Assembly (NCBI RefSeq): GCF_003112455.1
Contig: NZ_BDQX01000430.1
Coordinates: 268,028 to 302,337 of the forward strand
Length of the DNA: 34,310 bases
Origin: Paenibacillus agaridevorans
Lineage (GTDB): Bacteria; Bacillota; Bacilli; Paenibacillales; Paenibacillaceae
Reading direction: 5' to 3'
Of this stretch, positions 1 through 8,107 are shown one piece after another. A program made the translations under genes and the position numbers. Position 1 is the first letter of the stretch. The number at the start of each line of letters is the position of its first letter. The notes under the pieces were generated by a model. It saw only the letters and a list, made by a program, of their open reading frames with translations. It searched no databases and was not told the DNA's origin.

Positions 1-1953
1 AGCCGTATCATTGCCCTCGAACGGGCTCAACAAACGGTAGAAGTCGCCGAATTGCACTAAGTGGCGGATCTCTTTGTATTTGGCCACCTGCTCCTTCACG
101 AGTTCCTTCTCATCATCCGTGAATTGCGTCAGGTCGAGCTCGTAGCCGAAGTTGCCGGACAACGCGACGTTGCCGCGCGTATCGAGCGACGTAATCCGGC
201 CCACTTGGTGGTTGGGCACCGCGGATACGTGGGAGCCCATGGAGCTGATCGGATACACGATGCTTGTGCCGTATTGAATCTTGAGGCGCGAGACGGCGTC
301 CGTGTTGTCGCTCGTCCACGTCTGCGGCATGTAATACAGCATGCCCGGGTCAAAGCGTCCGCCGCCGCCGGAGCAGCTTTCGAACAGCACGTGCGGGAAG
401 CTCGTCGTGATCTTCTCAAGCACGGCGTACAAGCCCAGCATGTAGCGGTGAGCTGTTTCCCGCTGACGGTCCGCAGGCAGCAGTGCAGAACCGATCTCCG
501 TCATGTTGCGGTTCATATCCCACTTCACATATGTGATCGGAGCGCTGGAGAGCGTCGCGGAGATCACTTCGACGATGTAGTCTTGCACGTCCTGTCTCGA
601 CATGTCGAGAATGAGCTGTTGGCGGGCTTGCGTCCGTCTGCGGCCTTCCACGTGCAGGCACCAGTCCGGATGCTTGCGGTAGAGCTCGCTGTCAGGGGAT
701 ACCATCTCCGGCTCGAACCACAGACCGAATTCCATGCCGAGCGAAGTAACTCGGCCTACCAGATCCTCAAGACCGTTCGGCAGCTTGTTCCGATCCACGA
801 ACCAGTCGCCTAGCGAGGAGTTGTCGCTGTCCCGCTTGCCGAACCAGCCGTCGTCCAGCACGAACAGCTCGATGCCGAGCTCTTGGCCGGCACGCGCGAT
901 GGCTTCGATTTTGTCCGCATTGAAATTGAAGTACGTCGCTTCCCAGTTGTTGATCAAAATCGGACGGGCCTTGTCGCGGAACGCGCCTCGGCTAAGTCGC
1001 GTACGATACAGCTCGTGATAGCTGCGGGACATGCCGCCCAAGCCTTCGGCCGAAAACACCAGAATCGCCTCGGGCGCTTGGAACGTCTCGCCCGGCTCCA
1101 GCAGCCAGCTGAAGTCGAAGCTGTTCAGTCCCGCGAATACGCGCGAAGTATGGAACTGGTCAACCTCTACTCCTGCCGCGAAGCTGCCGCTGTAGACAAG
1201 GCTGACACCGTACACGTCGCCATGCGTTTCCGTCGATCCCTCCGAGAGCAAAGCGATAAAAGGATTCTGCATATGGCTGCTGGATCCCCGGCGGCTCTCC
1301 ACCGACTGAAGTCCCGGTACCAGCTTGCGCGTATGAACGTAACGTTCCCGCGACCAGGCTCCGGATAGTTGCAGCAGCTCGAAGCGGTCATGAGGCAGAT
1401 CGAAGCTGGCGCTGAACGCGCGAAGCAGCTTGACGGCAGCTCCGCTTTCGTTGACTACGCTTGCCGAACGCGCAATCGCGCTGTGGTCCGCGAATGCCGT
1501 GTAGGATAGCGTAACGCGAAGACCGGAATTCGCATCGACCAGATCGACGAGAAGCGTTTCGGCTTCGTCGTCGCTCTCGACGTAGACCGCCGGAAGACCC
1601 GGCAGCGATGGCTTGCCCTTTACGATCCGATGGGAATCGTACAAAAACTCCGTCACGGTCGTTCCGTCGGCGAGTTGCGCCTGGAACGCCGGCATGCGGA
1701 AGTCGGAGCTGCCGTATGTCGGATATTCCTGTGGAAGCGAATCAAGCGACAGCTCCTTCTGCTCCAGATCCGTGCTAGGCGAGAACGATGCGCGTTCTTT
1801 CAGCTCAAGCAGCTGGCGCAGACTGGTTCCGCGAACTTTGCGACCCCAATAGTAGTGGGCAAGGTAACCTTGCTTCGTAACGCCGAGCACATAGCTGGCA
1901 TCTCCCGATTGCAGATGGAAAATACGGTTGCTTTCATCGTAACGAATGGACAT
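1..1953 (-). CDS. Alpha-galactosidase, GH36 family (C-terminus beyond window edge)
   Basis: Hydrolyses terminal alpha-1,6-galactosyl residues of melibiose/raffinose-type sugars, probably in the cytoplasm because no signal peptide is visible. The 651 codons present hold the N-terminal beta-sandwich (about residues 1-320) and the TIM barrel. The barrel carries the GH36 signatures: YVKWDMNR with the presumed nucleophile D479, and WTSDNTDA with the presumed acid/base D549. FVLDDGWFGKR and LWFEPEMVSPDSELY are further family blocks, and ESCSGGGGRFDPGMLYY is typical of the bacterial GH36 subgroup. Family members are about 730 residues long, so roughly 80 C-terminal residues lie outside the window. 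The ATG at 1953 follows an ideal GAGGAGG site. It lies downstream of a LacI-type gene on the same strand, which suggests local control by that repressor. Family assignment is firm; the natural substrate is inferred. Confidence 0.96.
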   Translation of the reverse strand, partial: MSIRYDESNRIFHLQSGDASYVLGVTKQGYLAHYYWGRKVRGTSLRQLLELKERASFSPSTDLEQKELSLDSLPQEYPTYGSSDFRMPAFQAQLADGTTVTEFLYDSHRIVKGKPSLPGLPAVYVESDDEAETLLVDLVDANSGLRVTLSYTAFADHSAIARSASVVNESGAAVKLLRAFSASFDLPHDRFELLQLSGAWSRERYVHTRKLVPGLQSVESRRGSSSHMQNPFIALLSEGSTETHGDVYGVSLVYSGSFAAGVEVDQFHTSRVFAGLNSFDFSWLLEPGETFQAPEAILVFSAEGLGGMSRSYHELYRTRLSRGAFRDKARPILINNWEATYFNFNADKIEAIARAGQELGIELFVLDDGWFGKRDSDNSSLGDWFVDRNKLPNGLEDLVGRVTSLGMEFGLWFEPEMVSPDSELYRKHPDWCLHVEGRRRTQARQQLILDMSRQDVQDYIVEVISATLSSAPITYVKWDMNRNMTEIGSALLPADRQRETAHRYMLGLYAVLEKITTSFPHVLFESCSGGGGRFDPGMLYYMPQTWTSDNTDAVSRLKIQYGTSIVYPISSMGSHVSAVPNHQVGRITSLDTRGNVALSGNFGYELDLTQFTDDEKELVKEQVAKYKEIRHLVQFGDFYRLLSPFEGNDTA

Positions 1954-2000
1954 AAATGTTCCTCCTCGATTCTAATCTCTTGTTTTCGGGTAAGTTATGA

Positions 2001-2024
2001 GAAAACCTCTATCGAGGCTTTTTC
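2001..2024 (-). terminator. Hairpin after the LacI-type gene (terminator or operator)
   Basis: The inverted repeat GAAAA-CCTC-TATC-GAGG-C-TTTTTC lies between the repressor stop (2094) and the alpha-galactosidase start (1953). Read on the minus strand it is a short stem followed by TTTTCTC, which fits a weak terminator. Its near-perfect symmetry 50 bases before the next start codon would also fit an operator. The left half is part of an 18-bp sequence repeated at 9095-9112. Confidence 0.4.
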
Positions 2025-2093
2025 GAAGATGTGCGACCTCCAGCTTTGCAAAGCAAAGCCGCTTCGGAAGCATGATGTGGGTTTGAGCTACGC

Positions 2094-3125
2094 TTACATG
2101 CCGGGCCCGCAGCTCTCCCTGACGATAAACGACGTGTTTACCGTGGCGTGAATGGCCGCCTCGCGGCCCTGGATTCGCTCTAGCAACAATTGGACCGACG
2201 TCCGGCCCATCAGCTCCGTATAGGCGCGAACCGTCGTAAGCGGAGGGCTAAGGTAAGCGGAAATCTCGATGTCGTCAAATCCGATAAGCGACATGTCGTT
2301 AGGAACCTCGAGCCCCGCTTCGTGGAGTGCCCGAAGCCCACCCACGGCCATGGGATCGCTTCCCATCAAACAAGCGGTAGGACGCTCATTAAGATCGAGC
2401 AGCTTTCTCATACCGGAATAACCGCCGCCCGAGGACCATTCCGTTACGAGGTCGTACTCGCTGCGGTAAAGCCCCCGCTCTGACATAAAAGCCCTGTACC
2501 GGTTTCTTCGGGAATCGGTTACCGTCTCGTTCTCTGTCGAGACCGTCAAGCGGTGAACCGTTTCTTCTCCGCCTGCATACGCAATCCGAATATGGCCCAG
2601 CGCCTGCAAGTAAGACAGCGCCTCCTCCATCGCGGCTTCGAAGTTGAGCTTGACGGAGTCGCTGGAGGGCGGACCTTCGGCGTGATTGACGAATACGATG
2701 CGTTCGGGATTGCTGTATAGGGCGAGCACATCCTCCACGTGAAGAGAACCGACGACGATGAGACCATCTAGTCCATGGCAAGGAGCAAGCTCTGTACCGC
2801 CTCTGCCTCTCATCACCTTCGCGATGGTAATGCCGAGCTCCTCGCAGCGCAGCTCGATGCCTCGGCGAATGGAGGAAAAGTATGGATCGTCCCGCTCATC
2901 CTCCAGCGTCGACCACATCAACAATCCGATCTGCTGCCGGGAAAGATGTTCTTCCTGCTTCAGCTTTCGCAGCCTGGATGGTTTGTAGCCCAGCTCTTCG
3001 GCGATTCGGAAGATACGGCCTCTCGTGTCCTCGCTTACGGAAAGCGATAGGTCGTTGTTCAGCACTCTGGATACCGTTGCAGCCGATACGCCGGCTTTCG
3101 CAGCAATTTGTTTGATCGTTGCCAT
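2094..3125 (-). CDS. LacI/GalR-family transcriptional repressor
   Basis: A 343-residue regulator of the usual LacI length. Residues 1-25 form the classic helix-turn-helix and hinge start (MATIKQIAAKAGVSAATVSRV). About residues 60-335 form the periplasmic-binding-protein-like effector domain, with GLIVVGS, AYAGGEE and SLIGFDDIEISAYLSPPLTTV blocks typical of sugar-responsive members. An in-frame TTG 12 codons upstream was rejected because every LacI protein begins directly at the HTH. The ATG at 3125 has only a loose GA-rich site in front. The next gene on the same strand is an alpha-galactosidase 140 bp away, so alpha-galactoside-responsive control of that gene is the natural inference. No convincing CG-centred LacI operator was found by eye. 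Confidence 0.93.
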   Translation of the reverse strand: MATIKQIAAKAGVSAATVSRVLNNDLSLSVSEDTRGRIFRIAEELGYKPSRLRKLKQEEHLSRQQIGLLMWSTLEDERDDPYFSSIRRGIELRCEELGITIAKVMRGRGGTELAPCHGLDGLIVVGSLHVEDVLALYSNPERIVFVNHAEGPPSSDSVKLNFEAAMEEALSYLQALGHIRIAYAGGEETVHRLTVSTENETVTDSRRNRYRAFMSERGLYRSEYDLVTEWSSGGGYSGMRKLLDLNERPTACLMGSDPMAVGGLRALHEAGLEVPNDMSLIGFDDIEISAYLSPPLTTVRAYTELMGRTSVQLLLERIQGREAAIHATVNTSFIVRESCGPGM

Positions 3126-3341
3126 CCCACTCGCTCCCGCGTATATCCGATTTTGATACAAAATTGATGTTTAGTTAATAATTTTACTTAATAAATACAT
3201 CCTAACAAACAACACGACTTCTGACAAGCGGTCAATTATTTCCGCCGAGCCGCCAAGTCATGCAACCTTTCCGCCAACAGCCCTCGTCTGTAAGTTGTAG
3301 TGCAACCTTGTTAATATGATCCAGAAAGCAGGTGCTATAAC

Positions 3342-4034
3342 ATGAAAAAAACATGGATTACTTTATGTACGGCCGCCATCCTCGCGATTGGCGTGACGGG
3401 CTGCGCGTCCGGGAACGGGTCTTCGCAGACTCCGCATCCAACGGAACAATCAGGCTCGCCGTCTCCGACCGCAAGCCCGCAGGCGACAACTCCTGCCGAC
3501 GGAGGGACAAGCGGCCAAGAGAAACAAAGTCCGTTGTTCGCGACGCCGCAGGACGCGGCAGCAGCTATTATTTTGACGCTTAAGGATGCCGACATGGAGA
3601 CTTTGCAGGCTTTCGTCCATCCGCAGAACGGTCTCCTGTTCTCGCCTTATGCCCACATTGACAAGGAGAAAGCGCAGACGTTTCCCGCCTCGGAGCTTCC
3701 AACGACGAATGATGACAAAAAATATGTATGGGGTTCCTTCGACGGCTCCGGCGAACCGATCGAGCTCACCTTCGGCGACTATTACAAAAAGTTCGTTTAT
3801 GATGAAGACTTCGTCAATGCCGAGAAGATCGGCTGGGACGAAATTCTGAGCAGCGGCAACACAGAGCCTAACATGAAAGAAACGTTCCCCGGCAGCTACA
3901 TTGTGGACTATCACTTCAGCGGGTTTGACGAGCAATACGAGGGCATGGATTGGAAAAGCCTGATTCTCGTGCTCGAACAGCATGAGGGAGGCTGGTACTT
4001 GAGCGGAATCGTTCATTCCCAGTGGACGATCTGA
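3342..4034 (+). CDS. Putative lipoprotein of unknown function
   Basis: A 230-residue protein with a type II signal peptide: basic start MKKTW, hydrophobic core, and lipobox VTGC with the lipidated cysteine at residue 21. A low-complexity Ser/Pro/Thr/Gln linker (about 22-68) follows and would hold the globular part away from the membrane. The remaining 160 residues contain many aromatic and acidic residues (for example EGMDWKSLILVLEQHEGGWYLSGIVH near the end). This resembles small DUF-type lipoproteins that end in a 'short beta-strand, W-Y-L-x-G-I' motif. I do not recognise a named family. It stands alone between the divergent LacI-type gene and a convergent gene, and a strong hairpin ends it directly at the stop codon. 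Confidence 0.85.
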   Translation: MKKTWITLCTAAILAIGVTGCASGNGSSQTPHPTEQSGSPSPTASPQATTPADGGTSGQEKQSPLFATPQDAAAAIILTLKDADMETLQAFVHPQNGLLFSPYAHIDKEKAQTFPASELPTTNDDKKYVWGSFDGSGEPIELTFGDYYKKFVYDEDFVNAEKIGWDEILSSGNTEPNMKETFPGSYIVDYHFSGFDEQYEGMDWKSLILVLEQHEGGWYLSGIVHSQWTI

Positions 4035-4080
4035 AAAAAGGCATGAAGTCCGGCTCTACCCGGCTTCATGCCTTTTTTCT
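4034..4080. terminator. Bidirectional Rho-independent terminator
   Basis: An A6 run leads into the stem GGCATGAAG(T)CCGG, a short CTCTAC loop, CCGGCTTCATGCC and a T6 run. It lies between two convergent genes (stops at 4034 and 4092) and has A- and T-tracts on both sides, so it can serve both. Confidence 0.88.
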
Positions 4081-4091
4081 GATGAATAGGT

Positions 4092-4733
4092 TTATTTGCT
4101 CTTTTGGGAATCCTGCAAGCTTTCGACCTTTCCTTTGCCCGCTTCTCCCTGTTTCTCGATATCCTTGCCCTCAGATTCTCCATCTTTTTTGTCGGGCTTG
4201 GGCATAGCCGTAGGAGCGGCGGTCGGCGCTGTTGTCGGTGCCGGATTCGGCGCCGGAGCGACTGTTGCGGAAGGCATGGGCTCTTTGCGCGTATCCTTGG
4301 AGCGGCCCGGCCACTTGCCGCCGTGCGCATTTTTCAGCTCCTTATGGAGTTGCTCAGCCGTCTTGCCTTCCGTCGCAATGCCTTGCTTCTTGGCAATCTC
4401 CTGCAGGCGCTCCAATCGCTTCGCATTATGCTCCGCCTTGAACGCCTCCCATTTCTCTGGATTGATTTTGCGCGCTTCCTTAAGCTCTTGCTTTAGCTGA
4501 TCCGCGGACTTGCCGTCGGTCTTCAAGCCGAAGTAAGCCGCCATTTCGCGAAGCTTCTCCAGTCGGTAAGCCTCGAATTCCTTGCGCGACATCTCGCCGT
4601 GACGATGACCCTCTTCGCCTTCCGTGTGCTGAGCGAGCAGCGGTCCTTCGACGGCTGCTTCGGAAGTCATGCCATATGCGGAGGACAACAGCAGTGCCGT
4701 CGCCAGCGCAACCGATATTTTGCTGAACATCAT
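4092..4733 (-). CDS. Secreted protein with two helical repeats and a Pro/Ala/Thr linker
   Basis: A 213-residue protein with an N-terminal signal peptide (about residues 1-27, cleavage plausible after SEA). A His/Glu-rich stretch (HTEGEEGHRHGE, residues 36-47) follows. Two related helical repeats come next, residues 52-88 and 94-136. Each ends in a LExLxExA-x-x-x-G(L/I)xT(D/E)GK(T/S)AxQL(K/H)xELK pattern, that is, helix, GK(S/T)-turn, helix, somewhat like SAP-type or short helical-hairpin modules. The tail (about 150-213) is Pro/Ala/Thr-rich and then strongly charged. No enzymatic motif is visible; the His-rich part could bind metal. An ATG pair at 4733/4730 follows an AAGGGTGAGA site. It lies 108 bp behind the CobW-type gene with no clear terminator between, so read-through from that gene is possible. 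Confidence 0.82.
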   Translation of the reverse strand: MMFSKISVALATALLLSSAYGMTSEAAVEGPLLAQHTEGEEGHRHGEMSRKEFEAYRLEKLREMAAYFGLKTDGKSADQLKQELKEARKINPEKWEAFKAEHNAKRLERLQEIAKKQGIATEGKTAEQLHKELKNAHGGKWPGRSKDTRKEPMPSATVAPAPNPAPTTAPTAAPTAMPKPDKKDGESEGKDIEKQGEAGKGKVESLQDSQKSK

Positions 4734-4841
4734 AATCGTCTCTCACCCTTCTATACCGTATGGATTGGCAGGGACAATCATGCCGTCCCATCTCCGATTA
4801 TTGTATCCAACCATTACCGCGTATAGACATGATGCGACAAA

Positions 4842-5843
4842 TTATGACTTATCTTCCACTTCTTCCAACGCTCGCAGCTTGCCCAGCAGCTCCTCTTTGG
4901 AGAAGTGTTCGCCGATGAACACGGCGACATCCAGCACTTCTCCCTGCGGCTCGATCCGGATAAAGTCCGATTCCTTATACGCATATTGGAACAAGAACCG
5001 ACTGCCGCGCGAGGTGTCCGAGAACGATACGATGCCTTTCGCCCGATAGATGTTATCGGGCAATTCGCCCAGCAGCCGCTCGAACGCCTCGCTGTCTACG
5101 GGACCTCGCCAATAATGCGTCAACGCCATTACATGCTGGTGGCTATGTTCATGAACATGAGATCCCCCGGTACACTCAGGAACACGCGAAGCAGCATCCT
5201 GCGAGGTGCCAAACAACAAGTCCCAAGCTTCTGTATCACAGCGGACCGTAGGCAAAATCGGCGCATGGGCGTTCATGCCGCGCATCAACTGCTGCGCTTC
5301 GACAAGCTCCTCGGGAGCCAGCTTGTCGGCTTTGTTAAGCAGGAGCGCCGTGCCGCAGCGAATCCCGTCGCGCATCAGCTTGAACGTGCGGCCTTTGCCG
5401 TCGCGCCCGCGAGCTAATAGCTGCGGACCGTCCACTACCGCGATAACGGACTTCAGCTCCACCTTCCGGTACATCGCCGCTTCCGTCACACCGTCGAGCA
5501 GCTCCATGGGATTGGCGGCGCCCGTTGCTTCGATCACGATGGCATCCGGTCCATGCAGTCCGATCAGACCATCGATCGTAAGCCCCAGATCGCCTCGCAT
5601 GCTGCAGCAGATACACCCGCTCAGCATCTCCGCCATCGGCACGTCCCTCTCCACCAGTTGGCCGTCCAGATTAATATCGCCTAATTCGTTCATGATGACT
5701 GCCGGACGTTTCCCCTCCGACTTCAACCGTTCCAGCAGCCGCGTCAACAGAGTAGTCTTGCCGCTGCCGAGGAATCCCGTCAGCACATAGACCGGTATCG
5801 CGCGCATCGCGATTGATTCGCCAGCCTCACTCAGGTTCTCCAT
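4842..5843 (-). CDS. COG0523/CobW-family metal-chaperone GTPase
   Basis: A 333-residue G3E-family P-loop GTPase; members deliver or handle zinc, cobalt or nickel in the cytoplasm. Visible marks are the Walker A GFLGSGKTTLL at residues 23-33, the metal-binding GCICC motif at 76-80 (Cys77, Cys79, Cys80), the EATGAANP switch, and the base-specificity NKAD at 170-173. A His-rich insertion HVHEHSHQH (229-237) and the CobW C-terminal domain follow. The start at 5843 has a perfect GGAGGAG site. A longer reading from 5900 would overlap the upstream gene and was rejected. The gene begins 22 bp after a sugar-binding lipoprotein gene, so the two are probably co-transcribed, an unusual pairing. Which metal is handled cannot be told from sequence; zinc is commonest for the His-rich subgroup. 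Confidence 0.93.
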   Translation of the reverse strand: MENLSEAGESIAMRAIPVYVLTGFLGSGKTTLLTRLLERLKSEGKRPAVIMNELGDINLDGQLVERDVPMAEMLSGCICCSMRGDLGLTIDGLIGLHGPDAIVIEATGAANPMELLDGVTEAAMYRKVELKSVIAVVDGPQLLARGRDGKGRTFKLMRDGIRCGTALLLNKADKLAPEELVEAQQLMRGMNAHAPILPTVRCDTEAWDLLFGTSQDAASRVPECTGGSHVHEHSHQHVMALTHYWRGPVDSEAFERLLGELPDNIYRAKGIVSFSDTSRGSRFLFQYAYKESDFIRIEPQGEVLDVAVFIGEHFSKEELLGKLRALEEVEDKS

Positions 5844-5865
5844 AAGCTCCTCCTTCTCTCTATGG

Positions 5866-7194
5866 TTACTCGCTCCGGGCTGGCTCCGCGGATCTGACAT
5901 GAGCCTCTTGCAAGCTCGCCGCTACCTCCTCCGGCTCGGCCGTTCCCGCGAGCAGCTTTTTAAGCCCTTCATTCAGGACCTCCGCCGTCTCGCTGGACAA
6001 ATAAACGTCATAAACAGGCGTGAAATCAACGCTGGTCACCAGCTCGTACACCTCCGCGAAGATGGACGACACCTTGTTTCTGTCCAAATCGATTTTGTAG
6101 CTTACCAATTGATTGCTCTCAAGCGTCTTACGCTGCGCTTCGGGACCGCTCATCGCGTATATAAGCGCAAGCGCCGCTTCCTTCCGCTCATCCTGTGCCT
6201 TGCTGCTGAGTCCCATGCCGATGCCCGTGACACCGGACACGGACCGGCTGTTCCCCAATCCTTCAGGCATTGATGGCAATACGGTTGCGCCGATCCGACG
6301 CAGCTCTTCATTCGTCGCATTCGCCGCCATATTCGTCAGCGCCCAGCCTCCGTCGATCATCATCGCCGCTTCTCCGCGCGCGAACAGCAGCTCCATCTCC
6401 AGATTATCCATGTTGGCGTAACCTTTTTGGAACGCGCCAGCCTCGGCAAGCTCCTGCATATAGGTTAAGGCATCAACAAATACACGGTCCGTGTACGCTG
6501 CTCCTTCTTGAGCTATAGCCTTCATAAACCAATCGGTGCCCGTAACCCGATCCGCAAGCGAGCTAAAGATGCTTGATTGCGCAACCCAACCCGCCTTGTT
6601 GCCTAATGCGATTGGCGCGATGCCTTTGTCGTTAAGCTTGCGGATGACATCCAGCAATTGTTCCCATGTTTGAGGCACGGTCAGCTTCTGCTCCAGAAAG
6701 ATCGACTTGTTGTAATACAATATCGACGTCGGAGTAAGTCCCATTGGCGCGCTGTATGTATTTCCTCCTTCGGTAAACGCCTCCAGCGAACCCGGCATAA
6801 ATCCGTCTCTCCATTCCGGATATTCGCCCAGCAATTCATTGATGGGCTGGATCAGCCCTGCTTGGGCAAAATCGCTGGTCATGGAGCCGCTCCACATCAC
6901 GAACACATCCGGAAGATTGTCCGCTTTCGCAGCCTCCATAACCTTCGCCCGGTATCCGTCGGATACAAACTTCTCCACCTTTAGCTCGATTTGCGGATTA
7001 TTTATTTGGAAAGTCTCTATAAGACTCCGCATCGCCAACGAGCGAAGATCGTTCCCATTAAAGTTATGCCATAACGTAATCTGTGTTTTCTCCTCTGCGC
7101 CCGCTTCCTTTCCCTCATCATTATTGGTACCGCAAGCAGCTAAAACAGCTAGAAGGATGACCCCTATGCCTACGCTCACGATTGGTTTTTTCAA
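5866..7194 (-). CDS. Extracellular sugar-binding lipoprotein (ABC transporter, family 1)
   Basis: A 442-residue solute-binding protein with lipobox VLAAC (Cys21) after a standard signal. The mature part starts with TQITLWHNFNG and contains the family-1 landmarks: LPDVFVMWSG, an 'APMGLTPTSILYYNKSIF' segment, TWEQLLDVIRKL, and FARGEAAMMIDGGWAL. It would capture an oligosaccharide outside the membrane and pass it to a permease. No permease or ATPase gene lies next to it, so it is an orphan here. The start is a TTG, preceded by an AAAGGGGGG site; no ATG fits a signal peptide. Its stop is followed 22 bp later by a CobW-type GTPase gene on the same strand. The substrate is unknown. Confidence 0.92.
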   Translation of the reverse strand: MKKPIVSVGIGVILLAVLAACGTNNDEGKEAGAEEKTQITLWHNFNGNDLRSLAMRSLIETFQINNPQIELKVEKFVSDGYRAKVMEAAKADNLPDVFVMWSGSMTSDFAQAGLIQPINELLGEYPEWRDGFMPGSLEAFTEGGNTYSAPMGLTPTSILYYNKSIFLEQKLTVPQTWEQLLDVIRKLNDKGIAPIALGNKAGWVAQSSIFSSLADRVTGTDWFMKAIAQEGAAYTDRVFVDALTYMQELAEAGAFQKGYANMDNLEMELLFARGEAAMMIDGGWALTNMAANATNEELRRIGATVLPSMPEGLGNSRSVSGVTGIGMGLSSKAQDERKEAALALIYAMSGPEAQRKTLESNQLVSYKIDLDRNKVSSIFAEVYELVTSVDFTPVYDVYLSSETAEVLNEGLKKLLAGTAEPEEVAASLQEAHVRSAEPARSE

Positions 7195-7303
7195 AATAAC
7201 TCGTCCCCCCCTTTGTTTCTAGTATCCATTATAAAGATATTGTGTCGAAATGTGGAGTCTTTCTCCGGTATTCGTCGAATCGCGGAGGGAAACTCTCGAA
7301 CAC

Positions 7304-7344
7304 ATGCAAAACCCCCAAGCGAAGGCCGCTTGGGGATTTTGCAT
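7304..7344 (-). terminator. Rho-independent terminator behind the minus-strand YjcZ gene
   Basis: Long inverted repeat ATGCAAAA-(C/A)-CCCCAAGCG, five-base loop, CGCTTGGGG-(A)-TTTTGCAT. On the minus strand it lies 30 bp after the miniprotein stop and ends in TTTT. It separates that gene from the sugar-binding lipoprotein gene that starts at 7194. Confidence 0.8.
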
Positions 7345-7373
7345 GCTATTTCAATTCGTGCAGATGGCGGTGA

Positions 7374-7532
7374 TTAGAAGCAACAAAGTGTTTTCGCGAT
7401 GATAACCAGAAGGATAAAGAGAACCAGGATGGCTCCGACGTTGTTGAATGCGCCGCCTACATTACCGCAACCTGCGCCTGCGACCGGATAATGATGGTTA
7501 GCTCCACCAGAAACGTTTGCTGCATAATTCAT
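7374..7532 (-). CDS. YjcZ-family sporulation miniprotein (52 aa)
   Basis: A 52-residue protein made of a Gly/Asn/Ala-rich head (GGANHHYPVAGAGCGNVGGAFNN) and one C-terminal membrane helix with the family signature ILVLFILLVIIAKT, ending CCF. YjcZ/YjcZ-like proteins are small sporulation-associated membrane proteins of Bacillales. The ATG at 7532 follows an AAAGGAG site; an upstream extension to 7625 has no site and no family similarity. It is divergent from a second member of the same family at 7808. A CATAGGATA element 33 bases upstream fits the sigma-K -10 pattern, which would put expression in the late mother cell. The role within the spore is not known. Confidence 0.85.
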   Translation of the reverse strand: MNYAANVSGGANHHYPVAGAGCGNVGGAFNNVGAILVLFILLVIIAKTLCCF

Positions 7533-7565
7533 GAAGTTTTCAGCTCCTTTAATGTTAAGGTACAG

Positions 7566-7593
7566 TATCCTATGTATATTTCCCCCGATTGTA
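7566..7593 (-). promoter_or_regulatory. Candidate sigma-K-type promoter of the minus-strand YjcZ gene
   Basis: Minus strand: TACA, a 15-base gap, then CATAGGATA. The published sigma-K pattern is mACm, 15-17 bases, CATAnnnTA; the -10 matches fully and the -35 in three of four positions. It ends 33 bases before the ATG. Confidence 0.35.
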
Positions 7594-7763
7594 TAGGCGT
7601 TTGATAAAATTGTGCGTTTGCACATTTTGCTCCAAAGCCCTCACCTCTCGCGACTCGTCACGGCCTTTGTCCGAGCTCAGCCCCACCCTTGTCCCGCAAA
7701 TCGGGTGTTCGCCCAAGTTATATGCCATGGGAACAAATACCCAGTCAACGAATACCGCAGGCG

Positions 7764-7772
7764 CATAACCTA
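7764..7772 (+). promoter_or_regulatory. Candidate sigma-K-type -10 element of the plus-strand YjcZ gene
   Basis: CATAACCTA matches CATAnnnTA exactly and ends 35 bases before the ATG at 7808, nearly the same distance as in the divergent partner. The -35 side is weak: AACG lies 13 bases upstream, and no AC pair sits at the best distance. Confidence 0.33.
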
Positions 7773-7807
7773 CAGAGTAGTCAAAACGTAAGGAGGTGCA
7801 TGTAACA

Positions 7808-7912
7808 ATGTCAGGTTATGTTGGTGGTGCTCATCATAACAACATTGGATTCATTCTGGTCCTCTTCATTCTACTGGTGATTATCTCTTGCAGCATTTGC
7901 AGATGGTACTAA
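7808..7912 (+). CDS. YjcZ-family sporulation miniprotein (34 aa)
   Basis: A 34-residue protein, MSGYVGGAHHNNIGF followed by the family's hydrophobic signature ILVLFILLVII and a short CSICRWY tail. The core ILVLFILLVII is identical to that of the divergent 52-residue protein, so the two are clearly homologues. The ATG at 7808 is preceded by an excellent AAGGAGGTG site. The protein has a Gly/His head and one membrane helix and is expected in the sporulating cell, as for the family. A hairpin with a T-rich tail follows about 70 bp downstream. Confidence 0.88.
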   Translation: MSGYVGGAHHNNIGFILVLFILLVIISCSICRWY

Positions 7913-7978
7913 TACCCTTCCATGTCTGAATAGTATCCTCCATGCATGAGGACATGAATCGCAGCAACCATTCTGGCG

Positions 7979-8010
7979 AGAGGCCCGCAACCCCGCGTTG
8001 CGGGTCTTTC
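7979..8010 (+). terminator. Probable terminator of the plus-strand YjcZ gene
   Basis: Stem CCCGCAA / TTGCGGG around a CCCCGCG loop, followed by TCTTTCCT. It lies about 70 bp after the miniprotein stop and before the proline dehydrogenase gene. The T-tract is imperfect. Confidence 0.6.
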
Positions 8011-8107
8011 CTGTTCGTCAGACGGGACAAGCCCTCAGACGCTAATAGGGCAAGACTCCTGCCGCATATTCTATAAGAGGATTGGATTCCAAAAGGGGGA
8101 GTCAAGG

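Noticed and set aside
3261..3309. Direct repeat TGCAACCTT, 40 bp apart, before the lipoprotein gene.
   Set aside because: Only nine bases long, not symmetrical and without a recognisable promoter context; too weak to call an operator.
4905..5790. Two overlapping plus-strand frames opposite the CobW-type gene.
   Set aside because: The minus-strand gene has all G3E GTPase motifs across this region; the plus frames lack start signals.
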